Assembly: GCF_036567905.1 (NCBI RefSeq)
Contig: NZ_DATCTO010000094.1
Coordinates: 1-64,000, forward strand
DNA: 64,000 nt
Source: Candidatus Binatus sp.
GTDB taxonomy: Bacteria; Desulfobacterota; Binatia; Binatales; Binataceae
Direction of reading: 5' to 3'
How positions within the stretch are numbered: position 1 is the first letter of the stretch; every line of letters starts with the position of its first letter. Under the pieces are notes generated by a model. It was not told where the DNA came from. It saw nothing but the letters and a program-made list of their open reading frames with translations, and did not search any database. Shown here piece after piece: positions 17,951 to 25,908 of this stretch. The position numbers and the translations under genes were made by a program.

Positions 17951-19474
17951 TCAAGGTTCATGCCACACTCGCCCTGCCGTGCCAATCAACGCGTCGGCCT
18001 CTTTGGGTCCCCAGCTTCCCGCCGGATACTCGGCCATCGGCACATGTGCGCCGTTGCTCCACGAATCCGATATCCCCTGCACGAACTCCCACGACTTCTC
18101 GACGAACTGCGCGCTGGGGAACAGCGTATGGTCGCCGTCCATCACGTCGAGCAGGAGTCGTTCGTATCCGTCGGGCGAGGCGCCGTCGCCGAACGCAGTC
18201 TTGTAACTGAGATTCATCCGCACCGGTTGCAGTACCAGGTCCAGCCCCGGCCGCTTGGTCATCACGTCGAACGAAAAACCCTCGTCGGGCTGAATCCGAA
18301 TCGTCAGCGCGTTGGCGGGAATCGCCGAATCGCGATTGAACAGAATCTGCGGCACGTCTTTGAACTGGACGTAGATCGAGCTCGCTCGCCGCTTCATCCG
18401 CTTGCCGGTCCGAATGAAAAACGGCACCCCCGACCATCGCCAGTTGTCGATATACGTCTTGAGCGCGATGAACGTCTCGGCGCGCGAATTGTCGGGGACC
18501 CCCGCTTCATCCATGTAACCGGCCACCGGCTTGCCCTCGGCGTCGAGGCCCGCGCCGTACCGCGCCCGCACCGTATTCGCGCGCGCATGCTGCGCCGTGA
18601 TCGGACGGAGCGTGCGCAACACGTTGAGCTTCGCGTCCATGATCGCCGCCGCGTCGAGCGACACCGGCGCTTCCATCGTGAGCAGCGACAGCGTTTGCAG
18701 GATGTGGTTCTGCACCATGTCGCGCAGTGCGCCGGCACGATCGTAATACATCGCGCGGGTACCCAGCCCTTCCGCCTCCGCCACGGTGATTTGCACGTGA
18801 TCGACGTTGCGGCTGCCCCACAGGCGCTCGAAAATATTGTTCGAGAAGCGCAGCACCAGCAGGTTCTGCACGGTCTCCTTGCCGAGGTAGTGATCGATCC
18901 GGAAAATCTGCGACTCGTCGAGATGCCTCACCAGCACGCGATTGATTTCCAGTGCGCTCGCCAGGTCGTGGCCGATCGGTTTTTCGACGACCACCCTTGA
19001 GATGTTCGGCGCATCCGGCCCATTGATCAGGCCGGCCTGGGCCAGCCGCTCTACCGACTCGCCGATCGCTTCGGGCGGGGTCGCCAGGTAGTAAACGCGA
19101 TTGGGCGGGATACCGCGGGCTTTTTCGATAGCTTCAAGTTTCGCTTTAAGTTTTACGAAGCCGTCGGGACGGTCGAGCCCGGATAGATAGTCGAGGCCGT
19201 CGGCGAACGCCGCCCAGCAGGCCTCATCGACTTTCAGGCGCGAGAACCGGGCGGTCCAATCGTGCGCGCTATTGCGGAACTGGTCGAGCGACAATTCGCG
19301 CCGCGCAAATCCCAGCACCGCGCTTCTCGCGGGCAGCATGCCCTGGCCGCACGCGGCGAGATTGTACAGCGACGGGATCAGCTTGCGCTTGGCCAGATCG
19401 CCCGACGCGCCGAATATCACCACCGTGCACGGCGGCGCCGGTTGGGCTCGTTGTATGCTCAGTAGATCGTCCAT
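17951..19474 (-). CDS. zwf: Glucose-6-phosphate 1-dehydrogenase
   Basis: A 507-residue G6PD that opens the oxidative pentose phosphate pathway and makes NADPH. Key motifs are the dinucleotide site VVIFGASGDLAKRKLIP, EKPIGHD, and the substrate-binding/catalytic RIDHYLGKE. The frame is open to 19627, but the ATG at 19474 is preceded by GAGGAA and gives the standard length. No pgl, gnd or opcA gene is adjacent, so it seems to be transcribed alone. Confidence 0.96.
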   Translation of the reverse strand: MDDLLSIQRAQPAPPCTVVIFGASGDLAKRKLIPSLYNLAACGQGMLPARSAVLGFARRELSLDQFRNSAHDWTARFSRLKVDEACWAAFADGLDYLSGLDRPDGFVKLKAKLEAIEKARGIPPNRVYYLATPPEAIGESVERLAQAGLINGPDAPNISRVVVEKPIGHDLASALEINRVLVRHLDESQIFRIDHYLGKETVQNLLVLRFSNNIFERLWGSRNVDHVQITVAEAEGLGTRAMYYDRAGALRDMVQNHILQTLSLLTMEAPVSLDAAAIMDAKLNVLRTLRPITAQHARANTVRARYGAGLDAEGKPVAGYMDEAGVPDNSRAETFIALKTYIDNWRWSGVPFFIRTGKRMKRRASSIYVQFKDVPQILFNRDSAIPANALTIRIQPDEGFSFDVMTKRPGLDLVLQPVRMNLSYKTAFGDGASPDGYERLLLDVMDGDHTLFPSAQFVEKSWEFVQGISDSWSNGAHVPMAEYPAGSWGPKEADALIGTAGRVWHEP

Positions 19475-19653
19475 GTCGCGGCCTTCCTCATGAGATTGCG
19501 CGGCGCGCGGTCCCGCTGGTAACGCAAAGCGATCACTGATAAGTCTGACACGTTCCACGTCTTCATGAAAAAGCTGCGCGCCCGAAATTTCCGCATGACT
19601 TCCGCCTGCGCAGCCCCCCGCAGGCATCGCTAATGAAGACGACGGCCACCTAA

Positions 19654-20097
19654 ATGCCGGCAGCGAAATCTTTATCAGAGGGCGCCTCGGAGCCGGCTGC
19701 GTTGGGTCAATGGGTCCCGGTAGTTATGTGGGGCGCCTTGATCTTTATTCTCTCGACTTCGGCGTTTACCGCCGCCAACACCAGCCGGATCATCGACCCG
19801 ATTCTGCGATGGTTGATTCCCGCAATCACCGCCGCGTCGGTTGACGTATGCCACGCGCTGATTCGCAAGGCCGCGCATTTTACCGAATATGGAGTGCTTT
19901 TTTGGCTGTTGGTCCGCGGTCCGATGGCGCGGCGGCCCTACCTGGCGTTGATGCTTTGTGTAGTGTACGCGCTGACCGACGAGGGCCATCAGGCGTTCGT
20001 GCCCGGTCGCACCCCGTCGCTATATGATGTCGCACTGGATTCGAGCGGCGCGCTCTTCAGCCATTTCCTGAGCACCGCAATCGCCGAAATCGCCTAG
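19654..20097 (+). CDS. VanZ-like family membrane protein
   Basis: A 147-residue membrane protein with about four hydrophobic helices and the VanZ-type signatures RKAAHFTEYGVLFWLL and ALTDEGHQAFVPGRTPSLYDVALDSSGA. The charged HF.EY and DE.HQ..VPGR motifs are hallmarks of the family. VanZ raises teicoplanin resistance in enterococci, but most homologues have no known role. It diverges from zwf and converges with the GST gene. Confidence 0.85.
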   Translation: MPAAKSLSEGASEPAALGQWVPVVMWGALIFILSTSAFTAANTSRIIDPILRWLIPAITAASVDVCHALIRKAAHFTEYGVLFWLLVRGPMARRPYLALMLCVVYALTDEGHQAFVPGRTPSLYDVALDSSGALFSHFLSTAIAEIA

Positions 20098-20105
20098 CGG
20101 ACTCA

Positions 20106-20774
20106 TCACCCCTGCTGCTCGAGCACTGCGCTGATCCGATCTACCCGTCCGAAGAACGCGCGCAGATTTTTCATGTCGGCGGGAATTTTCAGATCGCCCG
20201 TGAACGCCAGGTAGAACAACTGGCCATAGAGCGCGAAATCCGCCAGGCCGATCCTGCCGGTCAGAAACGCCGTGCCCGCCAATTGCTCCTCGAACGGCGC
20301 CAGAGCGGCGCGCGCGCGCTGCCAGTTGGCCGAATGCTCCGAGATGGTTCGATCGACGAAACCCGCGCCGTACTTGCGCTCGCGAATCAGACGCCATAGC
20401 GCGGCGCGATCCGCACCCTCCCCAACGTGAAGCGCGAGCTCGTCGCCGAGCGCGACCCGATACAGCGCGTCCTCGAGCTGGTTGTCGATATAATCGGCCA
20501 GCACCAGATGCATCCCGCGCCATCCCGCGGGGAAAATCGTCGGCTCGGGATAAAGCTCCTCGAGTCGCAGCGCGATTCGCGCGGAATCGACGATCGTCTC
20601 GCCGCCCTCGAGCGTGACCGCCGGCACCATTATCTGCCCCGACGCGATCAGCAATTCCTTGCGCTCGAGGTAGTCAACCTCGACCACTTCGAACTCGACG
20701 CCCTTGAACGCCAGCAGCTTGCGCACCTTGGCGCAGAACGGGCTGCCGAGAAACTGGTACAGCTTCGCCGCCAT
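20106..20774 (-). CDS. Glutathione S-transferase family protein
   Basis: A 222-residue protein with an N-terminal thioredoxin-fold domain (YQFLGSPFCAKVRKLLAFKG) and the cis-proline/gamma-Glu site MVPAVTLEGGETIVDSARIA. An all-helical C-terminal domain contains FLTGRIGLADFALYGQL. The cysteine in SPFCAKV could be the catalytic or a glutaredoxin-like residue, as in omega-like GSTs. The substrate is unknown. Its start is followed upstream by the PPOX gene on the same strand after a 63-bp spacer that holds part of an inverted repeat. Confidence 0.85.
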   Translation of the reverse strand: MAAKLYQFLGSPFCAKVRKLLAFKGVEFEVVEVDYLERKELLIASGQIMVPAVTLEGGETIVDSARIALRLEELYPEPTIFPAGWRGMHLVLADYIDNQLEDALYRVALGDELALHVGEGADRAALWRLIRERKYGAGFVDRTISEHSANWQRARAALAPFEEQLAGTAFLTGRIGLADFALYGQLFYLAFTGDLKIPADMKNLRAFFGRVDRISAVLEQQG

Positions 20775-20789
20775 TATTGTGCTCCTATC

Positions 20790-20860
20790 GGGGTGTTGAA
20801 AAAGTGGGATCGATCGTGGTTTTCGATTTCAAGCTTTTCACTCTTCGGCACCCCTGCTAA
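20790..20860. repeat. Imperfect inverted repeat GGGGTGTTGAAAAAGTG / ... GGCACCCCTGCTAA
   Basis: The left arm GGGGTGTTGAAAAAGTG (20790-20806) is roughly complementary to CTTTTCACTCTTCGGCACCCC (20834-20854), and CTGCTAA follows. The arms resemble the ends of the element at 60430-60617, so this may be a short relative or relic. The right arm covers the last codons and stop of the PPOX gene. Confidence 0.4.
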
Positions 20861-21335
20861 AGCGCGCGCCCCACGCGTGCACGCTGACCGGTTCGACCTT
20901 CACGATTGGATTTTTCTCCGGCGTCAGACTCATCGCGCGGTACTGCAGATACTTGTCGCGCAGATGACGTATCGCGAGCAGGTATTCTTCGGCGTCTTCG
21001 ACCACGCGCGCGTGTCCGCGAATCAGCACGTACGCGAGTTGCGACCAGTCTTCTTCATAGTGATCGATCACGATTGCGACGCGCGGATTTTCCGCGATAT
21101 TGCGCATCCGCTTGAGCGCCAAACCGGTTTGACGCTTGGGTTTCTCGTCGATCGCGAAGTAGATGTGCTCGCCGTCGAACCAGTAGCAGAGCGGTACGTT
21201 GTGCGGAGCGCCGGCGCCGTCGGCGGTCGCCAGATGGGCGATGCGCGCGCCGGCGACAAACTCCCGCACGTGCGGATTGCCAAGCCGGACGGCCGGATCA
21301 TTCGCTGCGGCGCGTTGCGCTTTCGTTGCCATCAT
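20838..21335 (-). CDS. PPOX-class flavin/F420-binding oxidoreductase
   Basis: A 165-residue split-barrel protein of the pyridoxamine-phosphate-oxidase superfamily. Recognisable segments are the strand IAHLATADGAGAPHNVPLCYWFDGEHIYFAID, KRMRNIAENPRVAIVIDHYEEDW, and the C-terminal VKVEPVSVHAWG. The pattern matches the Rv0121-type subgroup, usually described as F420-dependent; cofactor choice is inferred from similarity only. Its ATG overlaps by 4 bp the TGA of the upstream HEAT-repeat gene when that gene is read in the shifted frame. Confidence 0.8.
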   Translation of the reverse strand: MMATKAQRAAANDPAVRLGNPHVREFVAGARIAHLATADGAGAPHNVPLCYWFDGEHIYFAIDEKPKRQTGLALKRMRNIAENPRVAIVIDHYEEDWSQLAYVLIRGHARVVEDAEEYLLAIRHLRDKYLQYRAMSLTPEKNPIVKVEPVSVHAWGARFSRGAEE

Positions 21336-22097
21336 CGTTTCTCCAGCTTGGCTTTCTCCAGTCGGCCTTTTTCCAGACGATCGAGTGTGCGGCGCGCCGC
21401 TCGCGCGAGCGACTCGTCGGCGGGGTCGGCCGCCGCGGACCTAAGCGCCGCCGTGGCGTCGGCGGTGGCGCTTTGAACATTGCCGAGCGCCGAGGCTGCG
21501 GGCGCGGCGCACGCCCGCGTCCGGATCGGATTTGAGGCATTCGAGTATGATTCTCGCCGCCGCTTCGGGCGCGTCGCGGAGCCGCGACAGCACTGCCAGC
21601 GCCGCCAGCCGCACGTGAGCATCCGCGTCGTGCACGGCGCGCTCGGCGACGGCGAGCAGTTCAGGGCCGGTGAGATCGAGGTCGCGGATGCAGTAGAGCG
21701 CCATCTTGCGCGCGTTGCGGCGGCTTAAGGGATCGGCAGCGAGTTTGAGGATGCGCGCGCTGATCGGCGCGGGATTTTCGCGCCCGAGGCGGACCATCAG
21801 GTCGGTCGCCGCCCACCTGATATCGCCGTCGTCGTCGGACATCGCCTCGCACAGCGCGTCCGCGCAGTCGATCGCAAACGCGCCCGCACCGATTTGGCCC
21901 AGCGCGTACGCAGCCGCCCATCGCACGCGGCGATCGGCGCTTGCGATCGACTCGCGAAGTTTTTCAGTGACGATTGGATTGCCTGACCCGGCAATCGCCA
22001 CGAGTTCATCGATCGCGCGGCGTTGAACGGTTTTGCGCGCGTCGCCAAGTTCCCGCATCGATTTCTCGATGGCGGCGGTGCCGGTTTGTTTCAACAT
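21332..22097 (-). pseudogene. HEAT-repeat protein, interrupted by a 1-base frameshift
   Basis: From 22097 an alpha-helical HEAT-repeat protein is encoded: units such as RRVRWAAAYALGQIG, GDIRWAATDLMVRLG and AHVRLAALAVLSRLR. Around 21505 the frame breaks inside CGCCGCGCCCGCAGCC. Skipping one C restores the next repeat, which continues ASALGNVQSATADATAALRSAAAD and on to RRTLDRLEKG. In that frame the stop TGA (21334-21332) overlaps the PPOX start as ATGA, so the intact gene was a translationally coupled partner. HEAT solenoids mediate protein-protein contacts; related PBS-lyase-type repeats occur in lyases. The break may be real or an assembly error. Confidence 0.75.
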
Positions 22098-22103
22098 TGG
22101 GTG

Positions 22104-22209
22104 CAGGGGTCACCCCTGGCCGTGGCGACGGCAGCGCAATATTAGGCCGTTGGCGGGGGCAGCGCGACAGCGGAGCGCGGCCTTAGCGGTGGGTGCAGGG
22201 GTCACCCCT
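22104..22209 (+). repeat. Dispersed palindromic element, copy B (full)
   Basis: A 106-bp element bounded by AGGGGTCACCCCT (22105-22117) and AGGGGTCACCCCT (22197-22209). The internal left arm GGCCGTGGCGACGGCAGCGC is nearly identical to copies A and C; the right arm is more diverged and shorter. It fills the gap between the HEAT gene start and the lipoate-ligase-like gene, ending 2 bp after the stop of the latter. Confidence 0.85.
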
Positions 22210-22211
22210 AC

Positions 22212-23282
22212 TCAATTCACGCCCGCGATCAGGCGCACGAGATTGGACAGTTCGCCCGCGCCGAGAAAGAAATTGTCGGTTTCGTTGTCGCCAAACGTCT
22301 TGGCGACCGCATGTGAGACCGATGCCAGGTCGAGCGGATGGCCGCGAAGTTCGCTTTCGAGTTGGGCGATAGCCGGCGAATTGGCGATGAAATCGCCACT
22401 GAGCCGCACGGCCTCGATGGTACGGTCGGCTTTGAGCGCGACCGCAGCCTCGATGGCGCCGAGTTGCGATGCAATTCGATTTCGGAGCGTCGGCGATGCT
22501 CCCGCGACGGGCCGGTGCATCGAGTTCGAGTTGGCGAGCGCATCCCCGCGGTGCTGCGCCTGGGCGGATTCGATCGCGGTCAACTCGCGGCGTCGAGTCT
22601 GCCCGAGCGAACTGCGGTAGCCCGACGCGATCGCGCCGGCAAGCTCGTCGAAAGAGACGTCGCGAGCAAGCTCGCGCACCACCTTGGTGGCGGACGCGGC
22701 GTCATACATGCGGCATGAAAGCGCGCCGTCGGGATCGATGCGTTCCAAATCGTGCACCAATTCTTCCATCCCGCGGTTGTGCGCGATCGCCGCCTCGAAA
22801 AGCATCGCGCCCGCGGCGTCAGTCTCGAAAGTGCACATGGCAATCTCGCGCTGCTTGAAGGTTATCGCGTCGCGGCCGGGGTAGAAACAGTCGATTCCGA
22901 GCGCCCGCAGGCCGGTCAGGATGCCGCGCGCGTAGCGATTCATGATCTGCTCGGGCTTCAGTTTTTTAACTGGCGCGGCGTCTTCCATCAGCAGCGCGGT
23001 GCGCGTCGGAGCAATCAGCGCAAGGCCGAGCCATCCTTGGCCCGCGCCGGCGACGCGGCCGCCGGTCAGACGCCGTATCACGCTGATTCCGTTTTCGCTG
23101 TGTGCGGGCGCGGCGCCAAATAAATGATAACGGCCGATCGAGATGCAGCGGCCCGGCGACGCGTAGATCAGCAGGACCGGCGCTGTCTGGCGCGCGGCGA
23201 TGGCGTCGAGAAAATGAAGCTCGAGGCCGATGAGATCATCGGGAGCCAGCGCGGGCGCGAGGATTAGGTCGAGCTCGGGCAC
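22212..23282 (-). CDS. Lipoate-protein-ligase-like protein with degenerate active site
   Basis: A 356-residue protein with a biotin/lipoate ligase catalytic fold: ISIGRYH, RRLTGGRVAGAGQGWLGLAL, and a region aligned with the lipoyl-AMP site. A C-terminal LplA accessory-like domain follows (VRLSGDFIANSPAIAQLESELRG). The RRxTGG motif is kept, but the catalytic lysine expected in the RKVSGSA-type motif is replaced by Glu146 in QREIAMCTF, and the downstream HHGTLL is LFEAAI. It may bind lipoyl or acyl groups without ligating them, or act on another ligand. It diverges from the TPP enzyme at 23484. Confidence 0.7.
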   Translation of the reverse strand: MPELDLILAPALAPDDLIGLELHFLDAIAARQTAPVLLIYASPGRCISIGRYHLFGAAPAHSENGISVIRRLTGGRVAGAGQGWLGLALIAPTRTALLMEDAAPVKKLKPEQIMNRYARGILTGLRALGIDCFYPGRDAITFKQREIAMCTFETDAAGAMLFEAAIAHNRGMEELVHDLERIDPDGALSCRMYDAASATKVVRELARDVSFDELAGAIASGYRSSLGQTRRRELTAIESAQAQHRGDALANSNSMHRPVAGASPTLRNRIASQLGAIEAAVALKADRTIEAVRLSGDFIANSPAIAQLESELRGHPLDLASVSHAVAKTFGDNETDNFFLGAGELSNLVRLIAGVN

Positions 23283-23483
23283 GAGTAGATCGTATCCGCA
23301 GTGATTGTGCCGGGGAAGGCTGGCTATCGATTCGAACGCTGAGGCGCGCGGCTTGCCTCGAATTTAGCTGCGAGTATAGTGTCCGCATCGATAGAATAAG
23401 GTTGCCGCCCCGGGAATTTTTTCTCGTTTCGATCGCTTCATTGCTTCAATACCGGCCAAGCGGCGGCCCCACTGGAGAATCTT

Positions 23484-25190
23484 ATGAGTGAAATTACTGG
23501 AGCAGAGCTGCTTCTGCGATGTCTCGTCAACGAGGGTGTCAAATTCGTGTTCGGACTCCCCTGTCCGGAGGTCGATCCGCTGCTCGCCAAGTTGGAGCAG
23601 TACCAAGTGCGATTCGTCCCCGTTCGCCACGAGGCTGCCGCCGTCCACATGGCCGAAGGGCTATACAAGACGACCGGCCAGGTGGCCGCGGTGCTTGGCA
23701 ACCCCGGTCCCGGGTCCGCCAATCTGATCCCCGGCGTGATCACGGCGCGGCACGAGGGCGTCCCCGTCGTCGTTATCACCGCGCAGCATCGGCTGGGGAT
23801 CGTTTATCCGTCGTCACCGGCGACCTTCCAGGGTCAGGATCAGCTCGAAGTCTTCAAGCCCGTGGTCAAATGGAGCGGTCCGATTCTGTCGTGGGAGCGC
23901 ATCCCCGAAGTGATGCGGATTGCCTTTCGCGAAATGTGGATCGGGAGGCCGGGGCCGGTTCATATCGAGATACCGGCGCCCGTCATGTACGCGATGGGTG
24001 ACGACGCAAAGGTCCGAATGCTGACGCCGGATCAGTACCGGGCAGCCGGTCCGCGAGCCTCGCAATCGCAGCTCGAGGAGGCGGCTCGGATGCTCGCCGG
24101 CGCCAAACGGCCGATTGTGATCTCGGGCGCCGGAGTAGATCGCGCCGAAGCGAACGAAGCGATGCTGGCGGTGGTCGAGCTGCTCAAGTGTCCAGTCATC
24201 GGTACGATAGCCGGGCGGTCATCGGTGCCGGTCGATCATCCGAACTTCCTCAACGGCTACGGCCCTGGCGCGGACCTGGCGCGCAGCGAGTCGGACGTCA
24301 TCCTGGTCGTGGGCTCGCGGATGGGCAACCTTGACATTCCTTACGACAAGTACTGGGGCGATCCCGCCAATAAGAAGCTCATCCAGGTAGATATCGATCA
24401 GCGCAACATGGGCGTCACGCGGCCGCTTGCGCTCGGGATCGTTTCCGACGCGAAAAGCGCGCTCGAGGGCTTGTTGCGTATGCTCAAGACGGAGCACGCC
24501 CGGCCCAAGGGCGGGGAGGACACGCAGCGCTATCGAGAGATTTCGCGCAAATGGTTCGAGGAGCGCTTCGCACCGGTCGCGGCCTGGCGCGGACCCGGGA
24601 TTCATCCGGCGCTCGCGATGCAGGCAATCGGCAAGGTCTTCGGCTCCGACAGCATCTACGTCGCCGACGGCGGCAACACTTCGTTGTGGGCAGCCTGGTT
24701 CTTGCCATCGACCAAGCCGCGGTCGTACCTGAACATTCTTGAACTGGGCATGCTTGGCACGGGAATCCCTTCTGCCATTGGAGCGAAGCTTGGCAACCCG
24801 GCGCGCGAGGTGGTGTGCGTCAGCGGGGACGGAGCGGCGGGGTTCAACTTCATGGAGATGCAATCGGCTGCGCGCGAAGGCCTGAAGGTCAGGACCGTGG
24901 TGTTCGCCGAAGGTTCCTGGACGATGGAGGAGCCGAATGAACGGATGCTCTTCGGACGCACGTTCGGCACCGAGATGGGGACGGTGCGATGGGACCGGGT
25001 CGCCGAGGGCCTGGGCTGCCAGCCGTTTTACGCCGAGCGCATGGAAGACCTCGAAGCGGCGCTCAACGGCGCGAAGGCATCGAACGGACCGGCTGTCGTT
25101 TGCCTGAAAACCAATCGCGATGCCAACCTGGCGATCCCGATGGAGCTCGGCATTCGCTTCGCCGAGGTGTACCAGGGTCCAATGGGATGA
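23484..25190 (+). CDS. Thiamine-pyrophosphate-dependent enzyme, acetolactate-synthase-like
   Basis: A 568-residue TPP enzyme with the three-domain layout of acetolactate synthase and related carboligases. The N-terminal Pyr domain has the cofactor-activating Glu50 in VRHEAAAVHMAEG; the central domain has PIVISGAGVDRAEAN; the C-terminal PP domain binds Mg-TPP with GDGAAGFN (448-455). No ilvN regulatory-subunit gene follows, arguing against classic branched-chain synthesis. Instead a small secreted YHS-like protein begins 8 bp downstream. Substrate undetermined; alternatives include oxalyl-CoA, sulfoacetaldehyde or benzaldehyde-type activities. Confidence 0.85.
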   Translation: MSEITGAELLLRCLVNEGVKFVFGLPCPEVDPLLAKLEQYQVRFVPVRHEAAAVHMAEGLYKTTGQVAAVLGNPGPGSANLIPGVITARHEGVPVVVITAQHRLGIVYPSSPATFQGQDQLEVFKPVVKWSGPILSWERIPEVMRIAFREMWIGRPGPVHIEIPAPVMYAMGDDAKVRMLTPDQYRAAGPRASQSQLEEAARMLAGAKRPIVISGAGVDRAEANEAMLAVVELLKCPVIGTIAGRSSVPVDHPNFLNGYGPGADLARSESDVILVVGSRMGNLDIPYDKYWGDPANKKLIQVDIDQRNMGVTRPLALGIVSDAKSALEGLLRMLKTEHARPKGGEDTQRYREISRKWFEERFAPVAAWRGPGIHPALAMQAIGKVFGSDSIYVADGGNTSLWAAWFLPSTKPRSYLNILELGMLGTGIPSAIGAKLGNPAREVVCVSGDGAAGFNFMEMQSAAREGLKVRTVVFAEGSWTMEEPNERMLFGRTFGTEMGTVRWDRVAEGLGCQPFYAERMEDLEAALNGAKASNGPAVVCLKTNRDANLAIPMELGIRFAEVYQGPMG

Positions 25191-25198
25191 GGTGGCCG

Positions 25199-25507
25199 AT
25201 GAAACTTTCAAATTTTCCGATCATGCTCGCGATCCTGTTCGCGCTTTCGATTCTCTCGATCGCGCCGCTCTCCACGCCGGCGTGGTGCGCCGGTTCACCC
25301 GCGATAGCCAGGGTGCTTGCTTCGCCGCCCGCGCCGGATGTCGGCACGAGCACCAAGTGCACCTACTGCGGCATGAAGCTTTATGTGAAGAAAGACACGC
25401 CCGCCGTCGAGTATGCGGGCAAGCATTACTACTTCTGCGACACGACGGAGCGCGACGCGTTCATCGCGAATCCCGAGAAGTATCTGCATAAGGCCGCAAA
25501 CAAATGA
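25199..25507 (+). CDS. Secreted YHS-type metal-binding protein
   Basis: A 102-residue protein with an N-terminal signal peptide (hydrophobic residues about 7-30, ending PAWCAGS). A YHS-like domain follows: CTYCGMKLYVKKDTPAVEYAG, then KHYYFCDTTERDAFIANPEKY. YHS domains bind metal through C-x2-C and C-x3-C pairs; here the second pair has lost one cysteine (FCDTT). The ATG at 25199 is preceded by GAGGTGG and lies 8 bp after the TPP gene, so the two are probably co-transcribed. A role in copper or other metal handling in the periplasm is inference. Confidence 0.75.
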   Translation: MKLSNFPIMLAILFALSILSIAPLSTPAWCAGSPAIARVLASPPAPDVGTSTKCTYCGMKLYVKKDTPAVEYAGKHYYFCDTTERDAFIANPEKYLHKAANK

Positions 25508-25908
25508 CCGCCGCTCTTCCGTCAGCGCCCGGATGGCCGCTCAATTAGGGCGAATCCGCGACAAGAATCTGTTCTGAAGGGGAACTCCCTGCGCAACTAG
25601 CGCCGGACACCGCCGAGCTGCTTTCGCCCAGAATGAAACGGGCGGCCGCTCGCTACTGGGACGGGTCTACGCGCTTAATAAATCAACATAGCATATCTTG
25701 ACATAGCCCTCGATCTTCTGCCATGTTCGCTTGGCCGAAGTTTTAAGCTTCTCAGGCTCGCCATGATTGTCGGCGACTCGCATCTGCGCGCTGACCACCT
25801 TGGTTGACCGAGATGCGGGTCTTCTATTTGTGAATTTTGAACATCGTGGGCAGACCTGGTGACAGGCAGAGAGCAAAGAAGCGCAGGTGGAGCTAAAAGG
25901 GCTAAAGA
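25508..25908. other. 401-bp intergenic region of lower GC, no gene recognised
   Basis: Base composition drops compared with its flanks (for example TTAATAAATCAACATAGCAT around 25675-25695). A minus-strand frame of 69 codons (25667-25876) has four cysteines but no ribosome site or recognisable family. The region probably carries the promoter of the WecA-like gene and perhaps relics of an inactivated gene. No tRNA or hairpin terminator was seen. Confidence 0.4.

Noticed and set aside
17111-19000. 629-codon plus-strand frame
   Set aside because: Antisense to the hydroxyacyl-CoA dehydrogenase and zwf; composition is Arg/His-rich and not protein-like.
25667-25876. 69-codon minus-strand frame with four cysteines
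   Set aside because: No ribosome site, no family resemblance, and the overlapping frame is equally open; kept only as part of the intergenic note.
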